A stretch of DNA of 64,000 nucleotides from CAYJBH01 sp964370605 (GTDB lineage: Bacteria > Bacillota > Clostridia > Oscillospirales > Ruminococcaceae), in assembly GCA_964370605.1 (NCBI GenBank), contig CAYJJX010000008.1, forward strand, positions 34,978-98,977, given 5' to 3'. A program made the translations under genes and the position numbers. The stretch's first letter is position 1, and each line of letters opens with the position of its first letter. Under the pieces are notes generated by a model. It saw only the letters and a program-made list of their open reading frames with translations. It was not told the origin of the DNA and did not search any database. Below are positions 26,840 through 35,903 of the stretch, piece after piece.

Positions 26840-27313
26840 CTATACCACCTTTCTGTTTGTAAACGACCCGCAATGAGCAAATCAAACCTTTCTTGATGTA
26901 ATAATATCATATATTTTCACTATTTTAGCTATTGTATCACAATTTTATTTTTTTGAAAAGCAATTTTTTTAATTGCAAGCCGCTTTTGAAAATTTGCAAC
27001 CTCAACATTTTGGATGTTCCACGTGGAACTTTTTTTCTTTGAAATTTGCTTTTGCCCATTGTTTAGGTGTTTTTTAGTTTTTTTTTGTCTTTTGTATAAT
27101 CAACATCTTGTGTTTTCAAAAAAATTTATTTTTTTCTTATTTTTGCGTTTAATTTGCTTTTTTCAACCGGAACCTGGTGTGCAATGCCTGATTCTGTAAA
27201 GCGCTGACCAATTTTCATCTCAAAGCCGCGTCAATTCTTTTGTAGCGAATCCTATGTGGCGATTGCTAGGCTTCTAAAGGACCTTTTCTGTAATGTTTGG
27301 CGTGACAAGTCTG
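26840..27313. other. 474-bp AT-rich spacer with one parS-like site
   Basis: Long T tracts on the plus strand and no credible gene. The only recognised element is the parS-like site at 27015. Confidence 0.6.
27015..27030. promoter_or_regulatory. parS-like site
   Basis: TGTTCCACGTGGAACT matches the parS consensus TGTTNCACGTGAAACA except for G for A at position 11 and the last base. It is palindromic over 14 bases and lies between parAB and noc. Confidence 0.8.
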
Positions 27314-28786
27314 TCAGTCGGTTTGCGTGCGTTCACGAATAAACCGAGGGGTTCGCCCTACAGGGTTAAGATTCTTCATGTCAATTGTCATCGCCTGCAA
27401 TAGTCTTGATCGATCGATATTCTTTTCCAGATGATCGAACAATCGCGCCGCAAAGCAAAAAAGCTCTTCGCCGTGCGGTGCACCCACATGTTGCGCCACC
27501 TCTTCAAAAAGGTCAAATGGCGTCGGGTAGTGTTTCAGCGCTAAATTTAACGTCTCATCAAATTTATGTGAGTTTGAAAGCTTTTCCAGCACATGTTCCA
27601 CGTCATGCAATCGGCTCAGCTGCGGTTCTGTCAGCCATGGCGTACGTATGACTTCGTATGGCGCCGACTCGCTAAAGTCACCCTGTGGACTTTCAGCCAT
27701 TGGACTCCCCGGCAGAAGCTTCAAAAACCCCATCTGTAGCACATCGGGCGACAACGAATATGCCGTATTGAAGCTCTCTTTGAAAGAATCATAGTCTTCT
27801 TGTGGCAGTCCTGCAATCAGATCAATATGCACATGCAAGCCGTCCCCTTTTGTCAACAGCATTATATTGCGTTTCAGCCGCTCGATGTCTGTTTTGCGAT
27901 TAATCTCCTCGAGGGTTTTGGAATTGAAGCTTTGTAACCCTATTTCCAAGCGAAAAAGCCCCTTTGGCGCATCCACAAACGCTGCAATCAACTCTTCTGT
28001 CAACACATCGCCCGCAATTTCGAAATGAAACTGTACTCCAAGCGGAATTTCAGAACCGACACGTTCCTTTATATAGGTAATAATTTCGAATGCCCTTTGA
28101 GGGTATACATTAAAACTTCGGTCTACGAACTTTACCGTCTGCGTTCCGGAGTTAGCAAGTGTAAGAATGTCTCTCTTGACTCGCTCCATGGGGTAGAGCT
28201 TGACTCGCTCCTCTCGACCGGAAAGGCAAAAACTGCAGCGAAACGGACATCCTCTTGTTGTTTCGATATATGTTATCCGTCCACACAACCTTTCAAGGTA
28301 TTCACCGGTATATGGCTCGGGCGGTGTAGACTTGCCGAAATATATGCCTCCATCAAATCCATCACGATAAACTCCTTCAATGCAGATATTGCTCTCTCGG
28401 GCTGTCAAGCTTTGCATCAATTTTGCAAACGGTATTTCCCCTTCACCACCGATTACATAATCAACATCGTCTCGGGCTATGTAGCGACTTGCATCGAAAC
28501 TCACCTGCGGTCCGCCAAGTATGATTCTGGTTGTTAAGCTTATTTTTTTTATTTCAGACAATGTGTCTAAAATATATTCGACGTTCCAGATGTATGTGCA
28601 AAATGCAATTGCGTCCGGTGCTATTGAAAAAATTTTTTCTATCAGTTCTGATTTTTTTCGATTTATGGTCCATTCCAAAATTTCGATTTCACAATTTTCT
28701 ATATCGGCTGCAGCAGATTTCAAATACCATGCCGCAAGCGATGAGTGAATATATTTTGAGTTTATGCTTACGATAATTGTTTTCAT
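27314..28786 (-). CDS. B12-binding-domain radical SAM protein with DUF4080-like C-terminus
   Basis: A 490-residue enzyme. Residues 1-140 form a cobalamin-binding-like domain (ILGGPQVSFDA, VDYVIGGEGEIPF). A radical SAM barrel with the CxxxCxxC cluster motif in TTRGCPFRCSFCLSG follows at about 180-195. The C-terminal 170 residues resemble DUF4080. Members modify unidentified substrates, often by methylation. The frame is open from 28816; ATG 28786 after GAGG and the start MKTIIVSINSKYIHSSLAAWYL fit the family. Confidence 0.87.
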   Translation of the reverse strand: MKTIIVSINSKYIHSSLAAWYLKSAAADIENCEIEILEWTINRKKSELIEKIFSIAPDAIAFCTYIWNVEYILDTLSEIKKISLTTRIILGGPQVSFDASRYIARDDVDYVIGGEGEIPFAKLMQSLTARESNICIEGVYRDGFDGGIYFGKSTPPEPYTGEYLERLCGRITYIETTRGCPFRCSFCLSGREERVKLYPMERVKRDILTLANSGTQTVKFVDRSFNVYPQRAFEIITYIKERVGSEIPLGVQFHFEIAGDVLTEELIAAFVDAPKGLFRLEIGLQSFNSKTLEEINRKTDIERLKRNIMLLTKGDGLHVHIDLIAGLPQEDYDSFKESFNTAYSLSPDVLQMGFLKLLPGSPMAESPQGDFSESAPYEVIRTPWLTEPQLSRLHDVEHVLEKLSNSHKFDETLNLALKHYPTPFDLFEEVAQHVGAPHGEELFCFAARLFDHLEKNIDRSRLLQAMTIDMKNLNPVGRTPRFIRERTQTD

Positions 28787-28899
28787 CATCCTCAGCCTAT
28801 GAAATGTTTTGTTCAACTTTATTTTACATCATTATTGTTAAAAGTGCAACCTCAATTTTTGAGCTGATAAAACGGTTTATTGACACTTGCGCGACTTGC

Positions 28900-28928
28900 T
28901 GTTGAAAACCTGTCTGTTTTGTTGAAAA
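28900..28928 (-). promoter_or_regulatory. Two DnaA-box-like TTTTCAACA sites
   Basis: TGTTGAAAA at 28900-28908 and again at 28920-28928 (TTTTCAACA on the minus strand), 20 bases apart, about two helical turns. They are identical to one of the boxes in the dnaA-dnaN gap. Confidence 0.45.
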
Positions 28929-29047
28929 CCGGCTGGCAGTTTCAAAACAAAAATGGTCACGCACACAGTTACCAAAAACTGATTTGCACACCGAAATCAT
29001 TGTTTGCAAAAACCAAATATATCCGTTTCTATTAATACACTCTCTCT

Positions 29048-29063
29048 TGTTCCACGTGAAACA
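29048..29063. promoter_or_regulatory. parS site
   Basis: TGTTCCACGTGAAACA is an exact match to TGTTNCACGTGAAACA, the ParB/Spo0J loading site. Confidence 0.93.
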
Positions 29064-29243
29064 TCGTCCATCTTGTAGAAAAAAAGTGATTGCTGTCGAG
29101 CAAAAAATCAAAATCAAAATTGATGACTAAACCAAAATCAAAAAAACAGCATCTACTGCGTGAAAAATAAATTCAGCAATCAATCTTCGATTGTAAACAA
29201 AACAATTGAATAATAGACAAGAAAAACATGTCGGTTGAAAAAG

Positions 29244-29252
29244 TGTTGAAAA
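29244..29252 (-). promoter_or_regulatory. DnaA-box-like TTTTCAACA site
   Basis: TGTTGAAAA lies 6 bp from the parS at 29259. Confidence 0.4.
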
Positions 29253-29258
29253 CCTACA

Positions 29259-29274
29259 TGTTTCACGTGGAACA
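29259..29274. promoter_or_regulatory. parS site
   Basis: TGTTTCACGTGGAACA is the reverse complement of the site at 29048, 211 bp away in the opposite orientation. Confidence 0.93.
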
Positions 29275-29473
29275 AAAAATGGTAGCAAAATAGTGTTCTC
29301 TGGTTGTAAAGATACATTTGACAAAAAATCTAAATGTATGTACACGATCTAAACGATGAAATTAAAAATCAAAACAGTAAAAAAAGTAACCAAAAAAAAC
29401 TTAAACAAAAAATATGAATTATAAAATAAAGCATCGCTTCGGGCAGCCAAAATATAATCAAAATGCAAAGTAT

Positions 29474-29564
29474 AAATTGAACGAAAAAAATCAATTAAAT
29501 TGAAATGCAATTATTAAATTGAAAAAAAATAAATAATCATATAAAATTCAATTACAAAATTGAA
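29474..29564. repeat. AAATTGAA repeat cluster
   Basis: AAATTGAA at 29474, 29497, 29516 and 29557, with an inverted AATTCAATT between the last two, in a very AT-rich tract. Spacings of 19-23 for the first three resemble iterons, but AT-rich DNA makes chance repeats common. Confidence 0.4.
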
Positions 29565-29626
29565 AAAAATTTTCGGTAAAACTTAAAGTAAGCTTGTTGA
29601 ATAAAATATTTTTTTATAACGAAAAA

Positions 29627-29679
29627 ATATAGCACAAGGAAATCAGCAACAAAAGTTGCAAAATTTCTTGTGCTATATT
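29627..29679 (-). terminator. Terminator of noc
   Basis: ATATAGCACAAGGAAAT pairs with ATTTCTTGTGCTATAT, with an inner GCAAC/GTTGC stem. Read on the minus strand, a T run follows. Confidence 0.85.
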
Positions 29680-29698
29680 ATGCAATTGACCATAGCGG

Positions 29699-30529
29699 TC
29701 AATCGATTGTTTTGCCTATTGGTATCTTGACGATATACTGTATGAACTCATCGTCTTGGGTCTTGGTTGTTTCTGCATCGATGCCGCTGCTTTTCATTAT
29801 ATCGATTGCACGATTAATGGTGTTGAGGAACAAGCGCACGTCACGAACTACCGGAACCGACTTTTTTTTCTGCAAAACCGGAGTTGCGAGATACCGCTCG
29901 ACCAGGCGCTCGGCCTCTTTTACATTCAACTTTTTCGCAACGACTGTTTCGAGAAAAGACGTTTGAGTTTTTTCGCCACTCAGCCTTAGCATAGCCCTTG
30001 CATGCCTCTCACTCAGGCGATTTTCGATACAAATTTGAGTTTGTACCGGCGTAAGAGTGAGCAACCGAAGTTTGTTTGCGAGCGCTCCCTGTGTCATATT
30101 GAGCCGCTCTGCCGCTTCTTGTTGAGTGCAGTGGAAAACATCTATGTATCGTTTTATGGCTTGAGCTTGCTCAAACGCAGTCAGTTCACTACGCATACTA
30201 TTTTCGAGATATGACAGGACGGCGATCCCCTCCTTGTCCGCGTGATAGATAATTGCCGGTATTTTTTCCATTCCAAGCAACTTGCAGGCGCGAAGCCGTC
30301 GTTCACCTGCGATAAGCGAGTAGTCAAGCCCATTTTTCACTACACAGATTGGTTGCAGTAGCCCATTTTTATCGATACTCGTTGCTAGCTCTTCCAGTTC
30401 AACGTCATCAAAATGTCGACGCGCTTGAAAAGAACAGGGTTTGATTTTTGATACCGGCAGGCGCTGAATCTCGCCGGAATACCTAAGTCCCGTGTCGATT
30501 TCCTTTGTTTTAAACCCAAAAATCGGCAT
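29699..30529 (-). CDS. noc: Nucleoid occlusion protein Noc (ParB family)
   Basis: A 276-residue ParB-family protein. The CTP-binding motifs GERRLRA and ENSMRSELTAFEQA are present. The HTH reads TQQEAAERLNMTQGALANKLRLLTL, with Gln and Lys at positions that distinguish Noc from ParB in Bacillus. The C-terminus (RDVRLFLNTINRAIDIMKSSGI ... IQYIVKIP) resembles Noc rather than Spo0J. Noc blocks division over the nucleoid and holds DNA at the membrane. It lacks a long N-terminal amphipathic segment (starts MPIFGFKTKEID), so membrane binding is uncertain. No TTTCCCGGGAAA-like Noc site was seen in the window. Confidence 0.85.
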   Translation of the reverse strand: MPIFGFKTKEIDTGLRYSGEIQRLPVSKIKPCSFQARRHFDDVELEELATSIDKNGLLQPICVVKNGLDYSLIAGERRLRACKLLGMEKIPAIIYHADKEGIAVLSYLENSMRSELTAFEQAQAIKRYIDVFHCTQQEAAERLNMTQGALANKLRLLTLTPVQTQICIENRLSERHARAMLRLSGEKTQTSFLETVVAKKLNVKEAERLVERYLATPVLQKKKSVPVVRDVRLFLNTINRAIDIMKSSGIDAETTKTQDDEFIQYIVKIPIGKTID

Positions 30530-30859
30530 AATGGCTCTCCATTCTTTTTGATTACTTTTCTATGACCATTATACTACATGCTGGTAAATATTTCCATATA
30601 AATCGCTCGACAAATTGCGACCAACAGCACGCAGATGGAAAGACTGCTAAAAGCACACAAAAATATACCTTGCAACTTGTCAATTACCCTGTCGCAGGTT
30701 ATCTGCTCTGACAGGAGGTAATGCAATTCAGCAAGGTATATAAAAGAAAAGATATGCCACTCGGCTGTTAAAATTCGTATAAACAAGTTGTTTCGATACC
30801 ACGCGTTTCCAAGTATATTATACCGACGACGTCTTACTTTGGGCGCATTCTAACTACTG
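30530..30859. other. 330 bp without a recognised gene
   Basis: It contains the upstream region of noc and a minus-strand 70-codon frame (30786-30574) with a hydrophobic C-terminus and no clear ribosome-binding site. Nothing else was recognised. Confidence 0.4.
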
Positions 30860-31270
30860 TTAAGAGTGGTTGCGCTCATTTTGCATCCTCTTTACCATGA
30901 AAAACAACGCCGCACTATTTAAAATGCCGGTCAAAACGCATATAACAACAGCGGCTAATTGAAAGTAAGCTGTAGTGTCCATGAGCAAGATCCAGTCTTC
31001 GATATGGATCAAATAATTTCTATAGGTATTAAGCATTAAAAGCGATAGCAATGCGCAAATAAAACTGCTAAATACCATGTATACACCAGGTGCATTTTTG
31101 CCAATTTTGAACTTTTTAATAGCAAAAAGAGGAAACACCCAAGCAAACAAACCCAAAAAAACACTAATGTAAATCAGCCAAAAAAAATCCATAAAAAAAC
31201 TCCGTATTAATATCGGCAATACATAAACAAAATATAAAATTGTTTTAAGTGCCTCGTGATAAATTGACAT
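30860..31270 (-). CDS. Small integral membrane protein of unknown function
   Basis: A 136-residue protein with four likely helices (about 10-28, 30-50, 63-82, 100-126) and basic turns (IKKFKIGKN). No family recognised. It lies between mtaB and noc, all leftward, with a 106-bp gap from mtaB. Codon composition is more AT-rich than the neighbouring genes. Confidence 0.6.
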   Translation of the reverse strand: MSIYHEALKTILYFVYVLPILIRSFFMDFFWLIYISVFLGLFAWVFPLFAIKKFKIGKNAPGVYMVFSSFICALLSLLMLNTYRNYLIHIEDWILLMDTTAYFQLAAVVICVLTGILNSAALFFMVKRMQNERNHS

Positions 31271-31376
31271 ATTAGGATTGGCTCAATAATATACGTGTAT
31301 GACAATGCATTTTACTATATAAAGTATATACTGGAATGTCAAATATGTCAAGGCAGTCACTCAATGACCAATATGG

Positions 31377-32702
31377 TCAATCAGAAAGAACTTTTGCATC
31401 ACAGAGCTTTACTAATGTGAGGTCGCCCTTTTTAAGACTATCGTCAAAAACAGAGCATCGCACGTATCGACCGGTTACCCCCGCAAAGCTTCCGTCCGAT
31501 AGGGTTTCTTCTGCGATAAAACTATCCGGTAAATCCATAAGGGTGTTTATCGTTCGCTCCCGTGCAATATTTGCTACCCTATAAAGCTCTGCGGCGCGCT
31601 TTTTCTTCTCGTCACCGGACAACTGACCACCAAGGTCAAAGGCAACAGTTCCGGCACGACGTGAATACCGAAAGGCATGAACTTTCAAAAAACCAACCTT
31701 TTCAACCACTGAAAGCGTGTCGTCAAAATCCTGCTGGGTTTCTCCCGGAAAACCAACCATAATGTCGGTGGTAAATGTTGGGCGATCAAATCTTGATTCA
31801 ATTCTCTCTACAATTCGAAGAAACTCCGCACTATCATAAAATCGATTCATGTTGCGTAGCACTCGGTCACTACCGCTCTGCAACGAAAGGTGAAAATGTG
31901 GCGCAAGTTTATCGCATTGACCAAGTTGGTCACAAAGTGACTCGCTCAACATGTCCGGTTCAAGAGAACCAAGACGAATTCTTTTTATTCCATCGATTTT
32001 TGCTAGCTTTTGACAAAGTATTCCAAGATTGGAATCGGTGTCTGCGCCATAGTAGGAAAGATTAATACCGCAAAGAACAATCTCTTTGTGGCCATCACGC
32101 GCGAGTTGAACAGCGCCGCTCAAAATCTCTTGTTCATCTGCAGAACGAGGATTACCCCTTGCCTTCGACACGATACAATAACTACAACTTCTGGGGCATC
32201 CGTCTTGAATTTTGACAAAAGCCCTTGTGTGACCATCTCCCTCAAACGGCAACGGCTCAAATCGTTCGCCGACCGAGTGCGGCAAAACAGAAACTTTAGG
32301 AAAATCAATAATGCCTTTGTCCGACAAGCTTTGAGACGCTGAGCGCAACGAAAGAAATTTCTCCACCATGTCAATCACGGCGGCGCGTTCGGTGTTTCCG
32401 ACCACAATGTCGGCACCCATGCCGTCAAAACCTGCGGTGTTTCCTTCAATTTGAGAAAGACAACCGGCAAAAACAATAACCGCATCGGGAGAGTCGCGAC
32501 GAGCTCTACGAAGAGCAGAACGACTCTTTGCCGCACCTTCGGAGGTCACGGTGCAGCTGTTGACATAAATAATGTCAGCATCCAAAACAGAACTCGCGCA
32601 GGCAAATCCACGTGCAAGAAAAAGGCTACGCAAGCCATCCGATTCACGGCTATTCACCTTGCAACCAAGTGTTATAAAGTATATTTTCTTTTTATCATTC
32701 AT
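31377..32702 (-). CDS. mtaB: tRNA t6A37 methylthiotransferase MtaB
   Basis: A 441-residue radical SAM enzyme that converts t6A37 to ms2t6A in tRNAs reading ANN codons. The N-terminal UPF0004 domain has three cluster cysteines (LGCKVNSRES, NSCTVTSEGAAKSR, AGCLSQ), the radical SAM CxxxCxxC is GCPRSCSYCIVSKARG, and a C-terminal TRAM-like domain follows. The CTVT-x-KSR pattern separates MtaB from MiaB and RimO. An upstream in-frame ATG exists at 32714. It carries two of the 17-bp palindromes internally and one at its stop codon. Confidence 0.92.
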   Translation of the reverse strand: MNDKKKIYFITLGCKVNSRESDGLRSLFLARGFACASSVLDADIIYVNSCTVTSEGAAKSRSALRRARRDSPDAVIVFAGCLSQIEGNTAGFDGMGADIVVGNTERAAVIDMVEKFLSLRSASQSLSDKGIIDFPKVSVLPHSVGERFEPLPFEGDGHTRAFVKIQDGCPRSCSYCIVSKARGNPRSADEQEILSGAVQLARDGHKEIVLCGINLSYYGADTDSNLGILCQKLAKIDGIKRIRLGSLEPDMLSESLCDQLGQCDKLAPHFHLSLQSGSDRVLRNMNRFYDSAEFLRIVERIESRFDRPTFTTDIMVGFPGETQQDFDDTLSVVEKVGFLKVHAFRYSRRAGTVAFDLGGQLSGDEKKKRAAELYRVANIARERTINTLMDLPDSFIAEETLSDGSFAGVTGRYVRCSVFDDSLKKGDLTLVKLCDAKVLSD

Positions 32703-32735
32703 ATATTTTACCAAAATCGAAACTGCGGAGGAGCT

Positions 32736-34076
32736 ATGAACTACAAGAGGATAGCAATAGCAATAATAATTATGACGGTTTTAGGGGTCAATACCGTCGA
32801 AGGGTCATTTTCGACCGATACGGTCAACGAGGTTGCGGCTAGCGCTGCTTCCACAAATGAAGCGAGTGAAACGCAGGGGCAAGATCCGGTTGCAACCATT
32901 GATCTTTACAACGAAAACCCTGACACAACAAATTACGGTTTGAATCCTTATGCTTTTCAGGATCCTCCGAAAGACTCTGCACTTCCCGCCGCAGTATCGC
33001 TTGATGCAACGGCAACTCTTAACCTGCCGGTACGTGCCGCATTACTGATGTCGGAGGACACCGGCGAAGTGCTGTACAAACAAAACAGCGATGCCACGAT
33101 GCCAATTGCATCGATAACAAAAATAATGACAATGCTTTTGGTATTTGAGGAAATCGACAAAGGTAACATAACGTTGACCGATTTGGTCAAAGTGTCGGAA
33201 CATGCCGCGAGTATGGGCGGAAGTCAAGTCTGGCTTGATCCATCCGAAAGCTTTACCGTTGACGAAATGCTCCGGGCGGTCTCAATAGCCAGTGCAAATG
33301 ATGCTGCAGTGGCATTGGCGGAACATGTTGCAGGAAGTGAAGCCGTTTTTGTCGAAATGATGAATCGACGGGCACGTGAACTTGGAATGGTAAACACAAG
33401 TTTTGCAAATGCCTGTGGACTGGATGCCGAGGGGTTATATTCAACTGCCTTTGATGTGGCTCTGTTGTCGCGCAAAATAATGGAACATGATGAACTGGTG
33501 AAATACACAACCGTCTGGACAGATTCACTGCGTGACGGACGGACCATGCTGGTCAACACGAATAAGTTGCTGAACAGCTATTCCGGAATAACGGGTCTGA
33601 AAACCGGAACGACAAGCGGCGCCGGAATCTGCATTAGCGCCACAGCCGAGCGAGACGGTATGTCCCTAATAGCAGTTGTGCTCGGTGCGGAAAATAGCAG
33701 TGACAGATTTGACGCTGCAAGAACGCTGCTCGACTTTGGTTTTGCAAACTTTCAATTGGCACAGATACCGAGCGTTACTGAATTTGCGGCTGAGTTGCAA
33801 TTGAGGAAGGGGCTTGAGCAGTCAGTACAGCTTGAATATCATCTGCCGGAAAAACTTCTGTTGCAGAAAAATCAGACAACCGAGCTGACTGCAGAACTGT
33901 CGTTACCTGACGCTCTGGTAGCGCCAATAGTCAAGGGAGAGATCATCGGCAACATCACTCTTTATTCCGGTGACAGCGCAATCTCGAGCTATGACGTAGT
34001 CGCGGCACAAAGCTATGATGAGATAACATTCAAATCAGCATTCAAACGGTTTGCGGCGGCGCTACTCGAATTCTAA
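32736..34076 (+). CDS. dacF: D-alanyl-D-alanine carboxypeptidase (DacF/PBP5 type)
   Basis: A 446-residue secreted S11 peptidase that trims the terminal D-Ala of peptidoglycan stem peptides. After a signal peptide (1-23) and a Thr/Asn-rich linker come Ser126-x-x-Lys129 in ASITKIMT, the SAN triad of SIASANDAAV, and Lys289-Thr-Gly in LKTGTTSGAG. The C-terminal 110 residues form the PBP5-type beta domain and a weak amphipathic end. GGAGGAG before ATG 32736 excludes the longer frame. It is divergent from mtaB and contains two palindrome sites. Confidence 0.93.
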   Translation: MNYKRIAIAIIIMTVLGVNTVEGSFSTDTVNEVAASAASTNEASETQGQDPVATIDLYNENPDTTNYGLNPYAFQDPPKDSALPAAVSLDATATLNLPVRAALLMSEDTGEVLYKQNSDATMPIASITKIMTMLLVFEEIDKGNITLTDLVKVSEHAASMGGSQVWLDPSESFTVDEMLRAVSIASANDAAVALAEHVAGSEAVFVEMMNRRARELGMVNTSFANACGLDAEGLYSTAFDVALLSRKIMEHDELVKYTTVWTDSLRDGRTMLVNTNKLLNSYSGITGLKTGTTSGAGICISATAERDGMSLIAVVLGAENSSDRFDAARTLLDFGFANFQLAQIPSVTEFAAELQLRKGLEQSVQLEYHLPEKLLLQKNQTTELTAELSLPDALVAPIVKGEIIGNITLYSGDSAISSYDVVAAQSYDEITFKSAFKRFAAALLEF

Positions 34077-34221
34077 AACAAAACATAAGAAAAATTGCAA
34101 AAGTATACGGCGCAGACGCTATGAACATCACAGAATAGAACCGTACTGCATCGGCATTTAGGCTTAGTCAAGAGTTTGAGCCGACAACCGGCACTGATAA
34201 AATCGAAAAATTTGTACAATT

Positions 34222-34256
34222 CAAGAACGCTGCCGTAATCACGGGCAGTGTTCTTG
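34222..34256 (+). terminator. Terminator-like hairpin after dacF
   Basis: CAAGAACGCTGCC pairs with GGGCAGTGTTCTTG around an ATCAC-type loop; only a short weak T run follows. Confidence 0.5.
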
Positions 34257-34338
34257 TGCGTAAAAAGTTTTGCACTTCGTCGGTTTAAAATTTATGATAA
34301 CTAAATTGAATGGGCGTTCCAAAATTGTTGACGAGGCA

Positions 34339-34932
34339 CTAAACTTTCTCGACAAAATTTTCATAAAGATCGCTGTATTCGGAAAATGTCGGGCAATCGG
34401 GCTGAAAATTCAATTGATACATACGAAAGACAACCGAAATGTTTTTTGGTTGCCACTGCTCACGATAGGAATAGCGATAGGTCATTCCGAGCTTCTTCAT
34501 AACCTCACCGCTGGCAGGATTATTGACATCATGAGTTGCGGTGATAAAGCGAAGTCCCGACGAGACTATTCTGTCCAAAATAGCGGAAGCCGCCTCGGTA
34601 ATAATGCCGCAATTCCAATGCTCCTTCGAAAGAGCATAACCAAAATCATGTGCATCACCGTCAGAAAGCACCACGTATCCAATGGGTCGGTTATCACTCT
34701 TCAAGCAAACAGCATACCTATATCCAAACGGGTCGTTATATCGTTTGATAAAACGAGCATCGAGATATTCCGCCGCCTCACTTTTTTCTTTCATAACAAA
34801 GAGCGGAAGATATTGGTTTACCTCTTGATCGCTCATCAGCGCAAAAAAGTCATCAACATCAATTTCGACAAACCTGCGCAAAATCAATCTGTCGGTGACA
34901 ATTGTGGGGGTATTTTCATTTATAAGTTTCAT
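34339..34932 (-). CDS. GNAT acetyltransferase, RimJ/RimL-like
   Basis: A 197-residue acetyltransferase. TDRLILRRFVEIDVDDFFALMSD is the typical start of the RimJ/RimL/Acetyltransf_3 group; IGYVVLSDGDAHDFGYALSKEHWNCGIITEAASAIL and NPASGEVMKKLGMTYRYSYREQW complete the fold. Substrate unknown. Start at 34932 because the upstream codons are hydrophobic and unlike the family; AGGAA is 12 bases upstream. One 17-bp palindrome lies 73 bp upstream. Confidence 0.87.
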   Translation of the reverse strand: MKLINENTPTIVTDRLILRRFVEIDVDDFFALMSDQEVNQYLPLFVMKEKSEAAEYLDARFIKRYNDPFGYRYAVCLKSDNRPIGYVVLSDGDAHDFGYALSKEHWNCGIITEAASAILDRIVSSGLRFITATHDVNNPASGEVMKKLGMTYRYSYREQWQPKNISVVFRMYQLNFQPDCPTFSEYSDLYENFVEKV

Positions 34933-35124
34933 GTATATAGCAATTCCTGTTACGTACTCAAAAACACATGCTGTGTCAAAGAACAAAATATCAAATAAAA
35001 AACTTTGACCAAAATGGTCAATACGCCATTGCCGGTTACTTTGATGTGTTGAGAAAAGCCCTGTGGGTGTATCAAAATAAGTATTTTAACTCCATTCAAG
35101 AAATGTCGTTAAAACAAAGCAACA

Positions 35125-35679
35125 CTAACCGACAATATCGTTGCAAATCTCCGTTATAGTTGACATCATATTTTCAGGCTCGAGGTCGGAATCGGTGTAT
35201 AGTGATATGTACAAATTATCGGAATTGACAAAATTGACCGTAGCGGTCGATAGTACACCTTTGCCATTATCTTGTGACATTACATCGATCGAAAAAGTAA
35301 AATCATCCCCATCAACTTCCTGCCCAAACACTGCATCGTCAAACGTTTCATAGACACCATGCAGTGCCTCGTCGCTGTGCAGTTTTGAGGCACGCAGTGT
35401 ATACCGAAAACCGTCAAGAGAAAACTCGATCTGCGCTGTGTCTCCCGATATGATGATATATTCAACTTCGCTCGCACCGTTTGGTGCATCGATTGAAATC
35501 CCGAGCTGATTTGCGAACTCGTCGGCGCTCTCGACGCTCTGCAACGGGTTTGCCACCTGAACCTCCTGCTCACCGCTATCCGAAACAGATGATTCGGTGC
35601 ACCCGACAAACAGCAAAAGTATGAAAGCAAATGAAATCAAGCTAAATTTTTTTGAAAAGGAAAATTTCATTTCAGACAC
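35125..35679 (-). CDS. Small lipoprotein of unknown function
   Basis: A 184-residue protein whose signal peptide ends in a lipobox-like LFVGC (Cys about 27). The mature part has an acidic Ser-rich linker and a compact domain with FANQLGISIDAPNGASEVEYIIISGDTAQIEF, suggesting a beta-rich fold. No family assigned with confidence. A palindrome site with one core mismatch lies near its 3' end. Confidence 0.7.
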   Translation of the reverse strand: MSEMKFSFSKKFSLISFAFILLLFVGCTESSVSDSGEQEVQVANPLQSVESADEFANQLGISIDAPNGASEVEYIIISGDTAQIEFSLDGFRYTLRASKLHSDEALHGVYETFDDAVFGQEVDGDDFTFSIDVMSQDNGKGVLSTATVNFVNSDNLYISLYTDSDLEPENMMSTITEICNDIVG

Positions 35680-35903
35680 TCCATAGATACTTTGAGTCTT
35701 GCCCTCTCGGTTAAAAAGGACAACCTTTTGGCGGCGACAGACCTTGGGGCAAATGTGATAAATAAAGCCTACTGAACAACTCGTTGCTTGGTGCAGATGC
35801 TCTGCATTTGTTGTAGTGTTCGCTCTATGAGCGTATTTTACAGGCTTATCTTGATGTTCATTGCCGGATTTTCACCTTTTGTGATCAGCAGGCATCAAAT
35901 CGC

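Larger units (their letters stand above)
28787..29626. other. 840-bp AT-rich non-coding region with parS and DnaA-like boxes
   Basis: No credible gene; short open frames here have no ribosome-binding sites and odd composition. It contains two parS sites, three TTTTCAACA boxes and, at 29474-29564, four AAATTGAA repeats with a fifth, inverted version (AATTCAATT) between. It lies directly downstream of noc and may be a second origin-related control region. Confidence 0.6.
29686..35250. promoter_or_regulatory. Left cluster of eight TTGACC-N5-GGTCAA palindromes
   Basis: 17-bp sites at 29686-29702, 31364-31380, 31623-31639, 31917-31933, 32811-32827, 33175-33191, 35005-35021 and 35234-35250. Six have the exact core TGACC-N5-GGTCA; those at 32811 and 35234 carry one core mismatch. 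The first overlaps the noc stop and the second the mtaB stop; others lie inside mtaB, the carboxypeptidase gene and a lipoprotein gene, and one lies between genes. No copy was seen from 1 to 29685. The binding protein is unknown. Confidence 0.8.

Noticed and set aside
27014..27199. Phe-rich 61-codon plus-strand frame
   Set aside because: It arises from poly-T tracts and overlaps a parS site; no ribosome-binding site.
28824..29345. Two short minus-strand frames in the AT-rich spacer
   Set aside because: Atypical composition, no start signals, and they contain parS and DnaA-like boxes; better read as non-coding.
30574..30786. 70-codon minus-strand frame upstream of noc
   Set aside because: No ribosome-binding site or family; it lies in the upstream region of noc.
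32451..32735. N-terminal extension of the carboxypeptidase
   Set aside because: GGAGGAG and a signal peptide begin at 32736; the upstream part is antisense to mtaB.
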